The position numbers were made by a program, and so were the translations under genes. From Paraburkholderia bannensis NBRC 103871 (GTDB lineage: Bacteria; Pseudomonadota; Gammaproteobacteria; Burkholderiales; Burkholderiaceae), in assembly GCF_000685015.1 (NCBI RefSeq), contig NZ_BAYA01000005.1:124001-188000 (forward strand): a stretch of 64,000 nucleotides of DNA, in the 5' to 3' direction. The notes under the pieces were generated by a model. The model ran no database searches. It saw nothing but the letters and a program-made list of their open reading frames with translations, and had not been told where the DNA came from. Below, piece after piece: positions 40,341-51,715 of this stretch. Within the stretch, counting starts at the first letter, position 1; every line of letters begins with the position of its first letter.

Positions 40341-41726
40341 TTAGCATTCGATGACGTTCACGGCGAGACCGCCCCGCGACGTTTCCTTGTATTTGGTTTT
40401 CATGTCGGCGCCGGTTTCGCGCATGGTCTTGATGACGTTATCGAGCGTGACGTAGTGCTCGCCATTGCCCTTGAGCGCCATGCGCGACGCGTTGAGCGCC
40501 TTGATCGCGCCCATGGCATTGCGCTCGATGCAGGGAATCTGCACGAGGCCGCCAACCGGATCGCAGGTCATGCCCAGGTTATGTTCCATGCCGATTTCGG
40601 CGGCATTTTCCACTTGCAGCGGCGTGCCGCCCATCACGGCCGCGAGCGCCGCCGCGGCCATCGAACAGGCCACGCCTACCTCGCCCTGGCAGCCCACTTC
40701 GGCCCCTGAAATCGAGGCCGTTTCCTTGTAAATGATGCCGATGGCCGCCGCCGTGAGCAGGAAATCGGCAATGCCCTTGTCGTTCGCGCCCGGCGTGAAC
40801 TTGACGTAGTAATGGAGTACAGCGGGAATCACGCCGGCCGCGCCATTGGTGGGCGCCGTGACGACGCGCCCGCCCGCGGCGTTTTCCTCGTTGACGGCCA
40901 TCGCATAGAGATTGACCCAGTCGAGCATGGATAGTGGATCGCGCAACGATTCTTCCGAACGCGCCCGCAGGTTCGCGCACAGATCGGCCGCGCGGCGGCG
41001 CACCTGCATGGGCCCGGGCAACTGGCCGTGCATGCGGCAGCCGCGTTCCACGCAGGCGGCCATGGTGTGCCAGATCGCCATGAGCCCTTCGCGCACGGCT
41101 TCGGGCGAGCGCGACGCGCATTCGTTGGCGAACACCACCTCGGCGATCGAGAGACCGCTTTCGCGGCATACGCGCAGCAGGTCGTCGCCGGTGCGGAACG
41201 GCCAGGGCACCTCTTGCGCACCGCGCACGCCGTTGACGCGATCCCCTTCGCGATTCACGACGAAGCCGCCGCCCACCGAGTAATACTCCTTCTCCACCAG
41301 CAACTGGCCCTGCTCATCGAAGGCCTGAAAACGCATGCCGTTCGAGTGCAGCGTATTCGCGCCGCCCATGGTCTTGCGATAGAAACCGATGCACTCGCGC
41401 TCTTCGAAGCGAACCGGCTGCTTGCCGAGCAGCATCAACTCGCGGTCGCGACGGATGGCGGCGAGGCGCGGCTCGATGGCATCCGGATCGATGGCGTGCG
41501 GAAGATTGCCTTCGAGCCCGAGGATCACGGCCTTATCGGTGCCGTGCCCCTTGCCGGTCGCGCCGAGCGAACCGAACAGATCGGCCTTCACGCGGCGCAC
41601 GAAGCCGAGCAGGTTGGCGTCCTCGATATGCGATGCGAAGCGGCAAGCGGCGATCATCGGGCCGACCGTGTGCGAGCTCGACGGGCCAATGCCGATCTTG
41701 AACAGGTCGAAGACGCTGACGTTCAT
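40341..41726 (-). CDS. sdaA: L-serine ammonia-lyase, iron-sulfur dependent
   Basis: 461 residues, single-chain enzyme. The N-terminal motif [16 protein letters not shown] and the C-terminal cysteines in [20 protein letters not shown] and [17 protein letters not shown] mark the [4Fe-4S] L-serine dehydratase. It converts serine to pyruvate and ammonia. AGGGAAA precedes the ATG. It heads the minus-strand sox run and completes the route betaine to glycine to serine to pyruvate, with glyA in the other run. It is probably co-transcribed with soxBDAG, with only 40 nt to soxB. Confidence 0.95.
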   Translation of the reverse strand: MNVSVFDLFKIGIGPSSSHTVGPMIAACRFASHIEDANLLGFVRRVKADLFGSLGATGKGHGTDKAVILGLEGNLPHAIDPDAIEPRLAAIRRDRELMLLGKQPVRFEERECIGFYRKTMGGANTLHSNGMRFQAFDEQGQLLVEKEYYSVGGGFVVNREGDRVNGVRGAQEVPWPFRTGDDLLRVCRESGLSIAEVVFANECASRSPEAVREGLMAIWHTMAACVERGCRMHGQLPGPMQVRRRAADLCANLRARSEESLRDPLSMLDWVNLYAMAVNEENAAGGRVVTAPTNGAAGVIPAVLHYYVKFTPGANDKGIADFLLTAAAIGIIYKETASISGAEVGCQGEVGVACSMAAAALAAVMGGTPLQVENAAEIGMEHNLGMTCDPVGGLVQIPCIERNAMGAIKALNASRMALKGNGEHYVTLDNVIKTMRETGADMKTKYKETSRGGLAVNVIEC

Positions 41727-42020
41727 CTGGTTTTCCCTGGGGTGCGGCCGCTTGCGCGGCGATGGAACCAGTAGACCAAATTTGCGGCACCCGCCGATAG
41801 AACAAAAACGGCATGGGGTTATGACGGTGACGCCAGGCGGGGCTGGCGGGGGCGTTGGTGGGCGGGTTGGCGATGGTTTTTGACGGGAAAACGAAAGGGG
41901 GGTCTTGCAGGGTTAGCGCTGCCGTGCCGGTTTGCCGGTGTTGCAATTTGAGTCACATCAACGTGCCACTCGGTGCACTCGCTTAGGATCGGCACCTCTG
42001 TTCATCTCAAAGGAGGTGCC

Positions 42021-43028
42021 ATGACGTTTCCCGAATGGGGACATTCGTACAACGCCATCTATTTGCCGTTGCGCCATTGGGGTTGGCTATGCGCATTGAT
42101 GCCAGCAGCGGAAGTGAAGGCAGACGACAGTATCGACTGGTCGCTGTCTTTCGATGAACGCGAAAAGAGGCGAGAGAGGCGCAAGCAGCAGATGTCAGAA
42201 GACAAGGCCGATTTTCAGCGACTGTTCAGAGTGGATACCTCACGACGCGAAGCAGCAACCTCGTCCGAATTCAGACACTACACGGACTTCATCCGCGACA
42301 CCTTGAGATCCTCGCACTGGACTATTCCAGGCGACGGCGACGGCGTCACTCGCGTGTTACGCCATGCCGTGCGTGACGGCCGCGTCATTCCTGTGATCGA
42401 TCGCGAGTGGTATGGCGGGCGGCGGGTGTTCAAACGTTATGCACCGCAATATTGGCCACACGGCGGCGGCGGAGGTTGTCCCGTCACGAGTGACGGTGGA
42501 GGCAGCACGCCGACGGGCCGATTCACAGGCCCATTTGCTGCGGCAATGCACGCAGCGGACACTGTGTTAAATAGACGTGCAGGCCTTAGCCGCGTGAGCG
42601 CCACCAGCAGGAGTGTCGATTGGTTTGGCAGCGTCGAAGCGGCCGCCAGAACAACGCTCGCTGGAGTTGCGGCGCCCGACAACGGTGGCGACGATTCGAT
42701 ATTCGCAAGTTTCGGGGACGGCGACCGAAGCGGTGCCAGCCTCTTTGCAAACGCACAGCCTTTCGAATATCAGCCTGAACCGAGCGACGGCGACCTATTC
42801 GACATTGCATCGCAGAAGACCAAGACACCGAACATCGGCGATCCGGGGACGTGGTATACGAACCCCGGCAGTGGCCAGATGCGTCTATATGGCGATACTG
42901 GTGCACCTGTGATCGACCTTGATTTCGACCACGTACACAACGGACTTCGCCCACACGCTCACAATTGGAATGCGGACGTAAGAGACGGTGATAGTGACGT
43001 CGTTCCCTTCAGCCCATGGAACCCCTGA
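42021..43028 (+). CDS. Candidate polymorphic toxin/effector with C-terminal His-rich domain
   Basis: 335 residues from the ATG at 42021, chosen by a near-perfect AGGAGG at 42011-42016. No signal peptide is present. Layout: short hydrophobic patch (YLPLRHWGWLCALMPA), charged helix (FDEREKRRERRKQQMSEDKA), a globular part with RHAVRDGRVIPVIDREWYGG, a Gly-rich low-complexity linker, an Ala/Asp-rich middle, and a C-terminal domain of about 50 residues: GDPGTWYTNPGSGQMRLYG, then PVIDLDFDHVHNGLRPHAHN. The D-x-D-F-D-H-x-H and H-x-H pattern resembles C-terminal domains of secreted bacterial toxins, but the family is not identified with certainty. It is followed 1 nt later by a small acidic gene, as in toxin/immunity pairs. 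Codon use is less GC-biased than in its neighbours. The delivery route is unknown. Confidence 0.6.
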   Translation: MTFPEWGHSYNAIYLPLRHWGWLCALMPAAEVKADDSIDWSLSFDEREKRRERRKQQMSEDKADFQRLFRVDTSRREAATSSEFRHYTDFIRDTLRSSHWTIPGDGDGVTRVLRHAVRDGRVIPVIDREWYGGRRVFKRYAPQYWPHGGGGGCPVTSDGGGSTPTGRFTGPFAAAMHAADTVLNRRAGLSRVSATSRSVDWFGSVEAAARTTLAGVAAPDNGGDDSIFASFGDGDRSGASLFANAQPFEYQPEPSDGDLFDIASQKTKTPNIGDPGTWYTNPGSGQMRLYGDTGAPVIDLDFDHVHNGLRPHAHNWNADVRDGDSDVVPFSPWNP

Positions 43029-43029
43029 A

Positions 43030-43404
43030 ATGGAATCAAATTCAAGTGTTATTGCGCGGTACAACTCATTTCACGACTGGTATTTGTGCAGCGTTTCGAC
43101 GGACATGTTCGATTCGGTTGTCGAACTGAGACTGATGTTCGACAACCGGAAGGATCGTGCCCGCGTGACTTTTAAGGGTGCGACGCGCTGCCTGGTGAAG
43201 GATCTTTTGATCCAGAACATCATTTACTCAATAGATATCCTTTCGGATTTCGAATCGAAAGAATTTATTCAAGCGCGCTCAGACCTTGATGCATCTTACC
43301 CGTGGGGGAAAGATAAGGCACCGAAGTCGATTGCATCGATTAGCGCATCCATCGGGGCTGAACTGCTCATCGAATTTGACTCGGTCGAAGTCGAATCCGA
43401 GTAG
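43030..43404 (+). CDS. Candidate immunity protein for the upstream toxin
   Basis: 124 residues from the ATG at 43030, 1 nt after the toxin stop (GGAA about 8 nt upstream). It is small and acidic (C-terminus FDSVEVESE), with a beta-rich core FDSVVELRLMFDNRKDRARV and TRCLVKDLLIQNIIYSIDIL. No family is firmly recognised, but size, charge, tight coupling and low GC match immunity proteins of polymorphic toxins. The codon usage is markedly more AT-rich at third positions than that of the sox genes, suggesting horizontal acquisition. Confidence 0.55.
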   Translation: MESNSSVIARYNSFHDWYLCSVSTDMFDSVVELRLMFDNRKDRARVTFKGATRCLVKDLLIQNIIYSIDILSDFESKEFIQARSDLDASYPWGKDKAPKSIASISASIGAELLIEFDSVEVESE

Positions 43405-43549
43405 CGTCCAGTGCAACGCGTTGAACATCTCGTGCAGATCCTAACTCAGACAGGGGGGCCGCGAAGCTCCATTTCTCGTTCGACACATCCGTCGGATAGG
43501 GTTCGCGTTTGCCATCCGGCCGCGATACGAGGTCTAGCGCAAGAACGCT

Positions 43550-44026
43550 CTAGCGACCGCGTGATGGCAAGGTGGTTTGCAGTTTGAATGTCTTGCCGTT
43601 GAAGGCGTACCAGAACGTACCGTGTTTGCGGCTTTCGTTGCGGCTTCCCTGGACGCTGATCAGACAGCTATCCGCGCGATACGATAGCGGCTCGGTCACG
43701 TCTAGCGGCCAGTCTGAGACCGTGAACGGCAGCGAAGTGACGCGTCCGGAGTGGGTATCAATGGCCGCCGCCATGACACAGCCGGCGCCGCAACCCCACT
43801 CGGCGAGTATGTATCGCCCGGCGAAATTGACGGGGCCGCGTGCAGCATCGGCAATGGCACTGCGGTATGCCCTTGATCGCGCGTCGAAGATTAGACGTGG
43901 CAATGCGTGCTTCGCCTGAACGGTGGCCGGGCAATCTTTGAAGGTCGGTGCGTGCTGCGCGTGTACCGCTCCAGAGAAGCTGAAAAGGATGCCCAACGCT
44001 GCGGTATATAGAAATGCTTGGCGCAT
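43550..44026 (-). CDS. Small secreted protein of unknown function
   Basis: 158 residues. A signal peptide is clear (MRQAFLYTAALGILFSFSGA, cleavage near VHAQ). The mature part contains FKDCPATVQAKHALPRLIFD, GPVNFAGRYILAEWGCGAGC, VMAAAIDTHSGRVTSLPFTV and RADSCLISVQGSRNES. Four cysteines could form disulphides in the periplasm. Hypothetical proteins of this length with the FAGRYIL...WGCG motif are widespread in Proteobacteria, but no function is known to me. It converges on the toxin/immunity pair. Confidence 0.75.
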   Translation of the reverse strand: MRQAFLYTAALGILFSFSGAVHAQHAPTFKDCPATVQAKHALPRLIFDARSRAYRSAIADAARGPVNFAGRYILAEWGCGAGCVMAAAIDTHSGRVTSLPFTVSDWPLDVTEPLSYRADSCLISVQGSRNESRKHGTFWYAFNGKTFKLQTTLPSRGR

Positions 44027-44452
44027 GAAACAGTATCAGTGGTGATTTTGCCAGAATGACCGCGAGCGCAGCGCTGTGATAGCGCCCGTAAATGTACCGG
44101 ATTCCGCCCTGGCATTCCTCGACAGCGTGACATTGGGGGTGTTTCGTCTGTCTCAAGCGAAAGCGCCTGCAAACCAAGGTTTTTTTATTGTACCCAACGG
44201 GGCGCTTGCGCCCCCGGATGTGCGGGTGCCGCCTATCCGTTGTACGGGTCGTGATGCGAGCAATGCCCAGTCACCACTCCGCTAATGGGCAGGAGGTGGA
44301 CGGCGTCACACTAGCGGTGTGAGCGGCTTTCTTTTGCCTACTTTTCTTTGCCGCGGCAAAGAAAAGTAGGTGCCGCCCCGCACAGGGGCGACGCTGGCAG
44401 ACCGCCACGAAAGCAAGGAAATGCCAACCCCGCCCGCACCCCAAAAAAGAAA
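44027..44452. other. Intergenic region with palindrome, no gene seen
   Basis: About 425 bases downstream of the porin gene and upstream of the secreted protein gene. It holds the 34-nt palindrome at 44337-44370 and a second short hairpin CGCCCC/GGGGCG at 44374-44390. No convincing open frame is present. The left part (44030-44200) is mixed in composition and is presumably the promoter of the secreted protein gene. Confidence 0.55.
44337..44370. repeat. Perfect 34-nt palindrome
   Basis: Two perfectly complementary 17-nt arms (CCTACTTTTCTTTGCCG and its reverse complement) meet without a loop. It lies about 80 nt beyond the porin stop codon, with a short GC hairpin next to it. From memory, closely similar sequences recur in many Burkholderia-group intergenic regions, so it is probably a dispersed repeat that can also act in 3'-end processing. 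That recollection cannot be checked here. Confidence 0.8.
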
Positions 44453-45595
44453 TCAGAACGAATGTCGCATCCCAATCCGCACATCGGCTTGAGTAGTTGT
44501 AGAAGAAGGCGTAAAGCTATACCCAATAACCGCATCGACGCCTTGCGAAGCCTTGAGCCAGTCGCCGGACACATAGACATCGGTATTTTTAGAAAGCAGA
44601 TAGTGCAACCCAGCGGAGATCTGATTCCAGTGATGCCCGTCGAAGTGGGTGTACTGATACCCGCCAATGGCACTAAAAGCCGGCGTAACTTGCCAATTGA
44701 CGCCGCCTTCTGCGACGAGCATATGCTCGCTCTCCCCAAACGCCTTGATCTGGGTATAAGTGAAATCACCAGAAAGCGTAACAGCATTGATTACATAACT
44801 AGCCCCGATCCCAAACGTCCCCTGCTTGTCGACAGGAAATGAATCGCTGGAATAAAGATCGGTAACAGCCCCGGTAGTGGCATCGACATTCACCGTAGGC
44901 CGCCCAAAGAACGACCGCACGCCGATCATCGCGTAAGGATCGAAGGCATAGATCCCAGAAGGATTATTCAACTGCGTATAAGCAGTCCCCATCGCAAAAT
45001 CGCCATGCTGATACTGCGCTCCTACGCTCCAGGCGCTGCCCGTATGAAAGTCCCCGGGCGTATTGCTGAACGAATACATGCCGCCGAACTGAAACCCGCC
45101 ATACGTATTCGACATGAACTTGATTGAGTTAGGCAGATGGTCGCCGTTCATCCGGTCGAAGTCGCCCTGGTTGATCGCATACCCACTTGCCCACGCGGTG
45201 ACATTGAAGAGATAAACAAACTCCTGCGTCATGTCGATCTGGTTACCGAGCGTAAGCGTGCCCCAGTCGCTCTGCAGTCCCACATAAGCCGCGCGCCCGA
45301 ACAACGACCCGCCATTCGCGAGCTGCCCGTTGCCGAGGTGAAACCCGCTCTCCAGTTCGAACACGGCCTTGAGCCCCCCGCCCAGGTCTTCCGTGCCTTT
45401 GAGCCCGAAACGGTTCGCATAGGAAATACCGTCGTCGAACTTCACCTGATGCGAGCCACCGGCGTTATTCACCCAGGTCACGCCCGCGTCGATGATGCCG
45501 TAGAGGGTCACGCTGCTTTGCGCCCGGGAGGTGCTGGACATCAGCATTGTCGCCAGCGCAATGGCGCTCAGTGCCGCCGCATTCGTTCTTTTCAT
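44453..45595 (-). CDS. Gram-negative porin
   Basis: 380 residues. Signal peptide about 1-25 (AALSAIALATMLMSSTSRAQ). The mature start SSVTLYGIIDAGVTWVNNAG and the segment RFGLKGTEDLGGGLKAVFEL are hallmarks of the Burkholderia OmpC-type trimeric porins. Repeated beta strands continue to the last residue, a C-terminal phenylalanine (VRIGMRHSF) needed for outer-membrane insertion. It forms a passive outer-membrane channel. It is divergent from betI across a 270-nt region containing a candidate BetI operator, so choline or osmotic control is possible but unproven. Confidence 0.93.
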   Translation of the reverse strand: MKRTNAAALSAIALATMLMSSTSRAQSSVTLYGIIDAGVTWVNNAGGSHQVKFDDGISYANRFGLKGTEDLGGGLKAVFELESGFHLGNGQLANGGSLFGRAAYVGLQSDWGTLTLGNQIDMTQEFVYLFNVTAWASGYAINQGDFDRMNGDHLPNSIKFMSNTYGGFQFGGMYSFSNTPGDFHTGSAWSVGAQYQHGDFAMGTAYTQLNNPSGIYAFDPYAMIGVRSFFGRPTVNVDATTGAVTDLYSSDSFPVDKQGTFGIGASYVINAVTLSGDFTYTQIKAFGESEHMLVAEGGVNWQVTPAFSAIGGYQYTHFDGHHWNQISAGLHYLLSKNTDVYVSGDWLKASQGVDAVIGYSFTPSSTTTQADVRIGMRHSF

Positions 45596-45797
45596 GGTGT
45601 CGGTTTCTCCAGACTCGCACTACGGTTGAAGGGCCGCGTGCTGCATGCAGCGCACGGACCTGCAAAACGTATAAAGCCAAATCTCAGCCGACTTGTGGTC
45701 AAACGACAGGCGCCAGGCTTCAAACGACATGCCGGGCCACGACCATCGCAAACCCGCCGCACAGCTGCCCAAACACGCCACCCCAGCCGCCCCCAGG

Positions 45798-45827
45798 TTT
45801 TTTATTGATTGATCGTTCAATAAAAAA
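45798..45827 (+). promoter_or_regulatory. Candidate BetI operator
   Basis: An 11-bp perfect inverted repeat (TTTTTTATTGA at 45798-45808 and TCAATAAAAAA at 45817-45827) separated by 8 nt, 40 nt upstream of betI. The core TTGATTGATCGTTCAAT resembles the AT-rich dyads bound by BetI in other proteobacteria. It overlaps the likely betI promoter. BetI binding, repression and relief by choline are inferred. Confidence 0.65.
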
Positions 45828-45867
45828 TAATTAGAGTAGAGCCCTTCACGATGCACCAGGAGCCCCC

Positions 45868-46479
45868 ATGCCCAAAGTCGGAATGCGCGAAATCCGCCGC
45901 GCCCAGCTTATCGATGCGACCCTCGAAAGCATCGACCAGGCAGGCATGTCCGGCACGACGCTCGCCACCGTCGCGCAGCGCGCGCGCATTTCAACGGGCA
46001 TCGTCAGCCACTATTTCGGCGGCAAGGACGCGCTGCTCGAAGCCACCATGCGCCATGTGCTGCGCGACCTCGGCGCGGCCGCGCAACGCCGCCTGAAGGC
46101 CGCGAGACCCCAGCCGCGTGCGCGCCTGCGCGCCATCGTCGCGGCCAATTTCGACGTCTCGCAGGTCAGCGGCCCGGTCATGAAAACCTGGCTCGCCTTC
46201 TGGGCCGAGAGCATGCACGTGAGCGCCTTGCGGCGGCTTCAGCACGTCAACACGCGGCGGCTCCATTCGAACCTCTGCGCCGAATTCGGCAAGGCCATGC
46301 CGCGCACGGCCGCGCGCCGCGCCGCCAGCGGCCTTGCCGCGATGATCGACGGCCTGTGGCTGCGCGGCGCGACCACGGGCGAGCCGTTCGACACCAAAGC
46401 CGCGCTGCGCCTTGCCAACGACTACATCGACCTGTTGCTGGACTCGCACGCCGCGGCGCGTGCGCGCCAGCCCGCCTGA
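45868..46479 (+). CDS. betI: TetR-family repressor BetI
   Basis: 203 residues. The TetR helix-turn-helix occupies about residues 10-60 ([40 protein letters not shown]). The ligand-binding domain contains [20 protein letters not shown] and [20 protein letters not shown], as in BetI. AGGAG is 5 nt before the ATG. It represses bet genes in the absence of choline. It is the first gene of betI-betB-betA, with 16 nt to betB. The operator candidate upstream supports autoregulation. Confidence 0.95.
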   Translation: MPKVGMREIRRAQLIDATLESIDQAGMSGTTLATVAQRARISTGIVSHYFGGKDALLEATMRHVLRDLGAAAQRRLKAARPQPRARLRAIVAANFDVSQVSGPVMKTWLAFWAESMHVSALRRLQHVNTRRLHSNLCAEFGKAMPRTAARRAASGLAAMIDGLWLRGATTGEPFDTKAALRLANDYIDLLLDSHAAARARQPA

Positions 46480-46495
46480 ACCGGAGCGACACCGC

Positions 46496-47965
<1,470 letters not shown>

Positions 47966-47989
47966 ACGCGCCGAAAGGAGGAACCGCAG

Positions 47990-49711
47990 ATGGCCGCGCA
48001 GGAGTACGACTACATCATCATCGGCGCGGGATCGGCGGGCAATGTGCTCGCCACGCGCCTCACCGAAGATCCGGACGTCAAGGTGCTGCTGCTCGAAGCC
48101 GGTGGCCCGGACTATCGCTTCGATTTCCGCACGCAGATGCCCGCGGCGCTGGCCTACCCCTTGCAGGGCCGCCGCTACAACTGGGCCTACGAAACCGACC
48201 CCGAGCGGCATATGGACAACCGCCGCATGGAATGCGGGCGCGGTAAGGGGCTGGGCGGATCGTCGCTCATCAACGGCATGTGCTATATCCGCGGCAATGC
48301 GCTCGACTACGATGGCTGGAGCGCGATAAAAGGCCTTGAAAACTGGAGTTATCTGGACTGCCTGCCGTACTTCCGCAAGGCCGAGACGCGCGACGTCGGC
48401 GCAAACGACTATCACGGCGGCGATGGCCCCGTGCATGTGACGACCAGCAAGCCCGGCGTGAATCCGCTCTTTGAAGCGATGGTCGAAGCCGGCGTGCAGG
48501 CAGGTTATCCACGCACCGACGATCTGAACGGCTACCGCCAGGAAGGCTTCGGCCCGATGGATCGCACCGTGACGGCGAAGGGGCGGCGCGCCAGCACCGC
48601 ACGCGGCTATCTCGACCAGGCGCGTCATCGGCCCAATCTCGACATCGTCACGCATGCCGTCACCGACCGCATCCTGTTCAGCGGCAAGCGGGCGCGCGGC
48701 GTGGTGTTCATGGACGGCCCCGCGCGCGTCACGCGTCATGCGCGCCGCGAAGTGCTGCTCTGTGCGGGTGCGATTGCGTCACCGCAGATCCTGCAACGCT
48801 CGGGCGTCGGCCCCGGCGAATGGCTGCGCGAACTCGATATTCCCGTCGTGCTGGACTTGCCGGGCGTGGGCCGAAATCTTCAGGATCACCTGGAAATGTA
48901 CATGCAGTACGAGTGCAAGGAACCGGTCTCGCTCTACCCTGCACTGAAGCTGCGCAATCAGCCCGCTATCGGCCTGGAATGGATGCTGCGCGGCACGGGC
49001 ATTGGTGCGAGCAATCAATTCGAGGCGGGCGGCTTTATCCGCACGCGCGACGACGATCTCTGGCCCAACATCCAGTATCACTTCCTGCCCATCGCGATCA
49101 ATTACAACGGCAGCAATGCCATCGAAATGCACGGCTTCCAGGCGCACGTGGGATCGATGCGCTCGCCCAGCCGTGGCCGCGTGAAGCTGCGCTCGCGCGA
49201 TCCGCGCCAGCATCCGTCGATCCTCTTCAACTATATGTCCGAGGCGCTCGACTGGCGCGAGTTCCGCGACGCTATTCGCATTACGCGTGAGATCATCGCG
49301 CAGCCCGCGCTCGATCGTTTCCGGGGACGCGAGCTGAATCCGGGTGCGGATCTGAAGACCGATGCGCAGATCGACGCCTTCGTGCGCGGCCGCGCGGAGA
49401 CAGCCTTTCACCCGTCCTGCTCGTGCCCGATGGGTTACGACAACATGGCCGTGGTGGACGCCGAGGGCCGCGTGCACGGCCTGGAAGGCCTGCGCGTGGT
49501 GGATGCATCGATCATGCCGCTCATCACCACGGGCAACCTCAACGCGCCGACCATCATGATGGCCGAGAAAATCGCCGACCGGATTCGCGGCCGTGCACCG
49601 CTCGCGCGCGTGCAGACGCCGTATTACGTCGCGAATGGCGCGCCTGCGCGCGGCGGCGCCGTTGCGGCGAATCCCGCATCGAAGCGCAATGGACAACCCG
49701 CGACGGTTTAA
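47990..49711 (+). CDS. betA: Choline dehydrogenase
   Basis: 573 residues, GMC-family flavoprotein. FAD motif: [20 protein letters not shown] (about 7-26). GMC signature: [20 protein letters not shown]. The catalytic histidine lies in [20 protein letters not shown] (about 472), followed by [27 protein letters not shown] is 7 nt before the ATG. It oxidises choline to betaine aldehyde, probably at the inner membrane. It starts 24 nt after betB and ends at a strong terminator. Its product feeds BetB and then the gbc/dgc/sox genes. Confidence 0.96.
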   Translation: MAAQEYDYIIIGAGSAGNVLATRLTEDPDVKVLLLEAGGPDYRFDFRTQMPAALAYPLQGRRYNWAYETDPERHMDNRRMECGRGKGLGGSSLINGMCYIRGNALDYDGWSAIKGLENWSYLDCLPYFRKAETRDVGANDYHGGDGPVHVTTSKPGVNPLFEAMVEAGVQAGYPRTDDLNGYRQEGFGPMDRTVTAKGRRASTARGYLDQARHRPNLDIVTHAVTDRILFSGKRARGVVFMDGPARVTRHARREVLLCAGAIASPQILQRSGVGPGEWLRELDIPVVLDLPGVGRNLQDHLEMYMQYECKEPVSLYPALKLRNQPAIGLEWMLRGTGIGASNQFEAGGFIRTRDDDLWPNIQYHFLPIAINYNGSNAIEMHGFQAHVGSMRSPSRGRVKLRSRDPRQHPSILFNYMSEALDWREFRDAIRITREIIAQPALDRFRGRELNPGADLKTDAQIDAFVRGRAETAFHPSCSCPMGYDNMAVVDAEGRVHGLEGLRVVDASIMPLITTGNLNAPTIMMAEKIADRIRGRAPLARVQTPYYVANGAPARGGAVAANPASKRNGQPATV

Positions 49712-49735
49712 GCGCGGCAAGCTTCCCTCAAGTAC

Positions 49736-49775
49736 AAAGCCCCGAATTCCTCGCTCAGGAATTCGGGGCTTTTTT
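49736..49775 (+). terminator. Rho-independent terminator of the bet operon
   Basis: A 15-bp perfect stem (AAAGCCCCGAATTCC at 49736-49750 and GGAATTCGGGGCTTT at 49758-49772) with a 7-nt loop and a following T-run. It lies 25 nt after the betA stop, between betA and the convergent permease gene, and may act in both directions. Confidence 0.93.
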
Positions 49776-49873
49776 ACGTCCTGGCATAACGCTCAAAAGA
49801 TAAACGGCGTGATATGCAACGGTATTTCCCGTCGCGTATCACGCCGCATCTAAAAGACCGCTTTAAAGCCCGC

Positions 49874-51520
49874 TCAAACCCGCGCCGCGAAGTAATGCGA
49901 AACCGCAACCGTCAACACGGCGAGCAACAGCGCGCCATAAGGCGCCAGCGATTTCCATCGGCTGCGCGTAGTCGTCTGCAGCTCCATGTCGTGCGCACTG
50001 CCCGCCGGAAAGCGGCCGCGATCCTGCCAGTAATGCCGGTACGCAAACACCGGCACGATCAGCAACACCGCGAAAAGCCCATCGCGCAAGGTGTTTTCGC
50101 CTTGCAGGTTGGCCCCCGCGCCTACGAACACGAGATTCGCGTAACCGCACACCGCGCCCGCCGCCAGCAGCCACGACGGGCAGCGAAACGGCCGGTGCCA
50201 CGCCGGTCGATCCATGCGATGAATCCAGCCCGACTGCAGGTTCAGGAACACGAACAGCATGTAGCAGACGTTCGAGATCGACAGCACAGTCATGTAGTCC
50301 GACATCGCCAGCAGCACGAGATTGAAGCCGAGGTCAGTCCACATCGCCGCCGTGGGCGCACCATGCTCGTTCACGCGCGAGAGATAACGCGGCAGCCAGC
50401 CGTCGACCGAAGCCTGATAAAGCGTGCGCGACGAGCCCATCATCGACGTCATCACGATCAGCAGGATCGAGAGCATCAGCATGACAACGATCGCGTTGCC
50501 GATCCACGCGCCGCCGCCCACGATCGAGGCCATCGCCATGCCCACGCCGGTGCCGTCGCCGATACTCGGATCGAGCATCGCCTGGGTGCCGAGCGCGCCC
50601 TGGAACGCGAGTGGCACGAGGGTCATCACGACGAGGCACAACGCGCCCGACCAGAAGATCGCACGCGCCGTATCGCGGCGCGGGTCGCGGAACTCACGCG
50701 TATAGCAGACCGCTGTTTCGAAGCCATAAGAGGCCCAGCCCGCCATGAACATCGCGCCGAGCGCCATCACCACGCCCTGCCCATTCCATGCACCGAACAG
50801 CGAAGCCGTGAGATTGCCGCGCGCATCGTGACCGAGCGGCAGCAGCGGAAACAGATGCTTCGCGGGAATGTCGCCCGTCACGAACGGGACGATGCCGACG
50901 ATCAGCAGCGGCGTGAGCGACGCAATGCCGAGAATCTTCTGCGTGCGCGCCGCTTTCGACGCACCGCTATGTTGCAGCCGGAACGTGATGAGCAAAAACG
51001 CCGCTGCAATCAGAAACGTGGCGTTGATGCGCAGCGTGAGACCGTGCTGGATGAAGCCGAGATTGGCGATCGTCCAATGCCACTGGCGCACCGCCGCCTC
51101 GGGCGGAAACAGCGTGGCGAGCGCGTAATTGGCCGCGAGGCCGCAACCGAGCGCGAGCATAGGCGACCACGCAAGCCAGTTGCACCATACGGAAACGGGC
51201 GCGACCAGTTTGCTGTAGCGCACCCAGCCGATCGCACCATACACCGATGCGCCGCCTGACTTGTGTGGAAAAAGCCCTGAAATTTCTGCATACGTTGCAC
51301 TCTGGATCAAGCCCATCGTGATCGACGCGATCCAGATTGCCCATGCGGGCTGGCCGATGGTGGCGCACACGCCGCCCAGTGTGAACAGCACGCCTGCAGG
51401 CACGCCGCTCGTGACCCAGAACGCGTCTTTCCAGGTGAGACCGCGCCGCAGTCCCGAGCCCTGGCTTTCGCTGGTGCGGCCTTGTTCCGCGCTGCCTGTG
51501 CTGATTCCCGCTTGCTCCAT
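49874..51520 (-). CDS. APC-family amino acid/amine permease
   Basis: 548 residues with about 12-13 membrane helices (for example LFTLGGVCATIGQPAWAIWI, LIVGIVPFVTGDIPAKHLFP, IVVMLMLSILLIVMTSMMGS). Early motif: WKDAFWVTSGVPAGVLFTLG, and the charged loop SYGFETAVCYTREFRDPRRD is the APC/AAT motif after TM6. The substrate cannot be read from sequence. Location between betA and the choline-binding protein gene suggests uptake of choline, an amine or an amino acid linked to betaine metabolism. The C-terminal tail is short and soluble. Confidence 0.85.
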   Translation of the reverse strand: MEQAGISTGSAEQGRTSESQGSGLRRGLTWKDAFWVTSGVPAGVLFTLGGVCATIGQPAWAIWIASITMGLIQSATYAEISGLFPHKSGGASVYGAIGWVRYSKLVAPVSVWCNWLAWSPMLALGCGLAANYALATLFPPEAAVRQWHWTIANLGFIQHGLTLRINATFLIAAAFLLITFRLQHSGASKAARTQKILGIASLTPLLIVGIVPFVTGDIPAKHLFPLLPLGHDARGNLTASLFGAWNGQGVVMALGAMFMAGWASYGFETAVCYTREFRDPRRDTARAIFWSGALCLVVMTLVPLAFQGALGTQAMLDPSIGDGTGVGMAMASIVGGGAWIGNAIVVMLMLSILLIVMTSMMGSSRTLYQASVDGWLPRYLSRVNEHGAPTAAMWTDLGFNLVLLAMSDYMTVLSISNVCYMLFVFLNLQSGWIHRMDRPAWHRPFRCPSWLLAAGAVCGYANLVFVGAGANLQGENTLRDGLFAVLLIVPVFAYRHYWQDRGRFPAGSAHDMELQTTTRSRWKSLAPYGALLLAVLTVAVSHYFAARV

Positions 51521-51715
51521 CTATCTCCTCCTTTGTTCAACGCTAATCGAACAAAATTGCCGGGCCTATTGGGATTTGTTGCGGGATTTCCGGAATTTGC
51601 GGTGTCGCGTCGCGCATTGGACGCACGCCGCGAACACCGGAAATCCGCAGACAAAATGGCAAAAGTGCGCACACCCCATGCCTGCTGCCCTGTTCGACTG
51701 CTTTAATTCACGACT

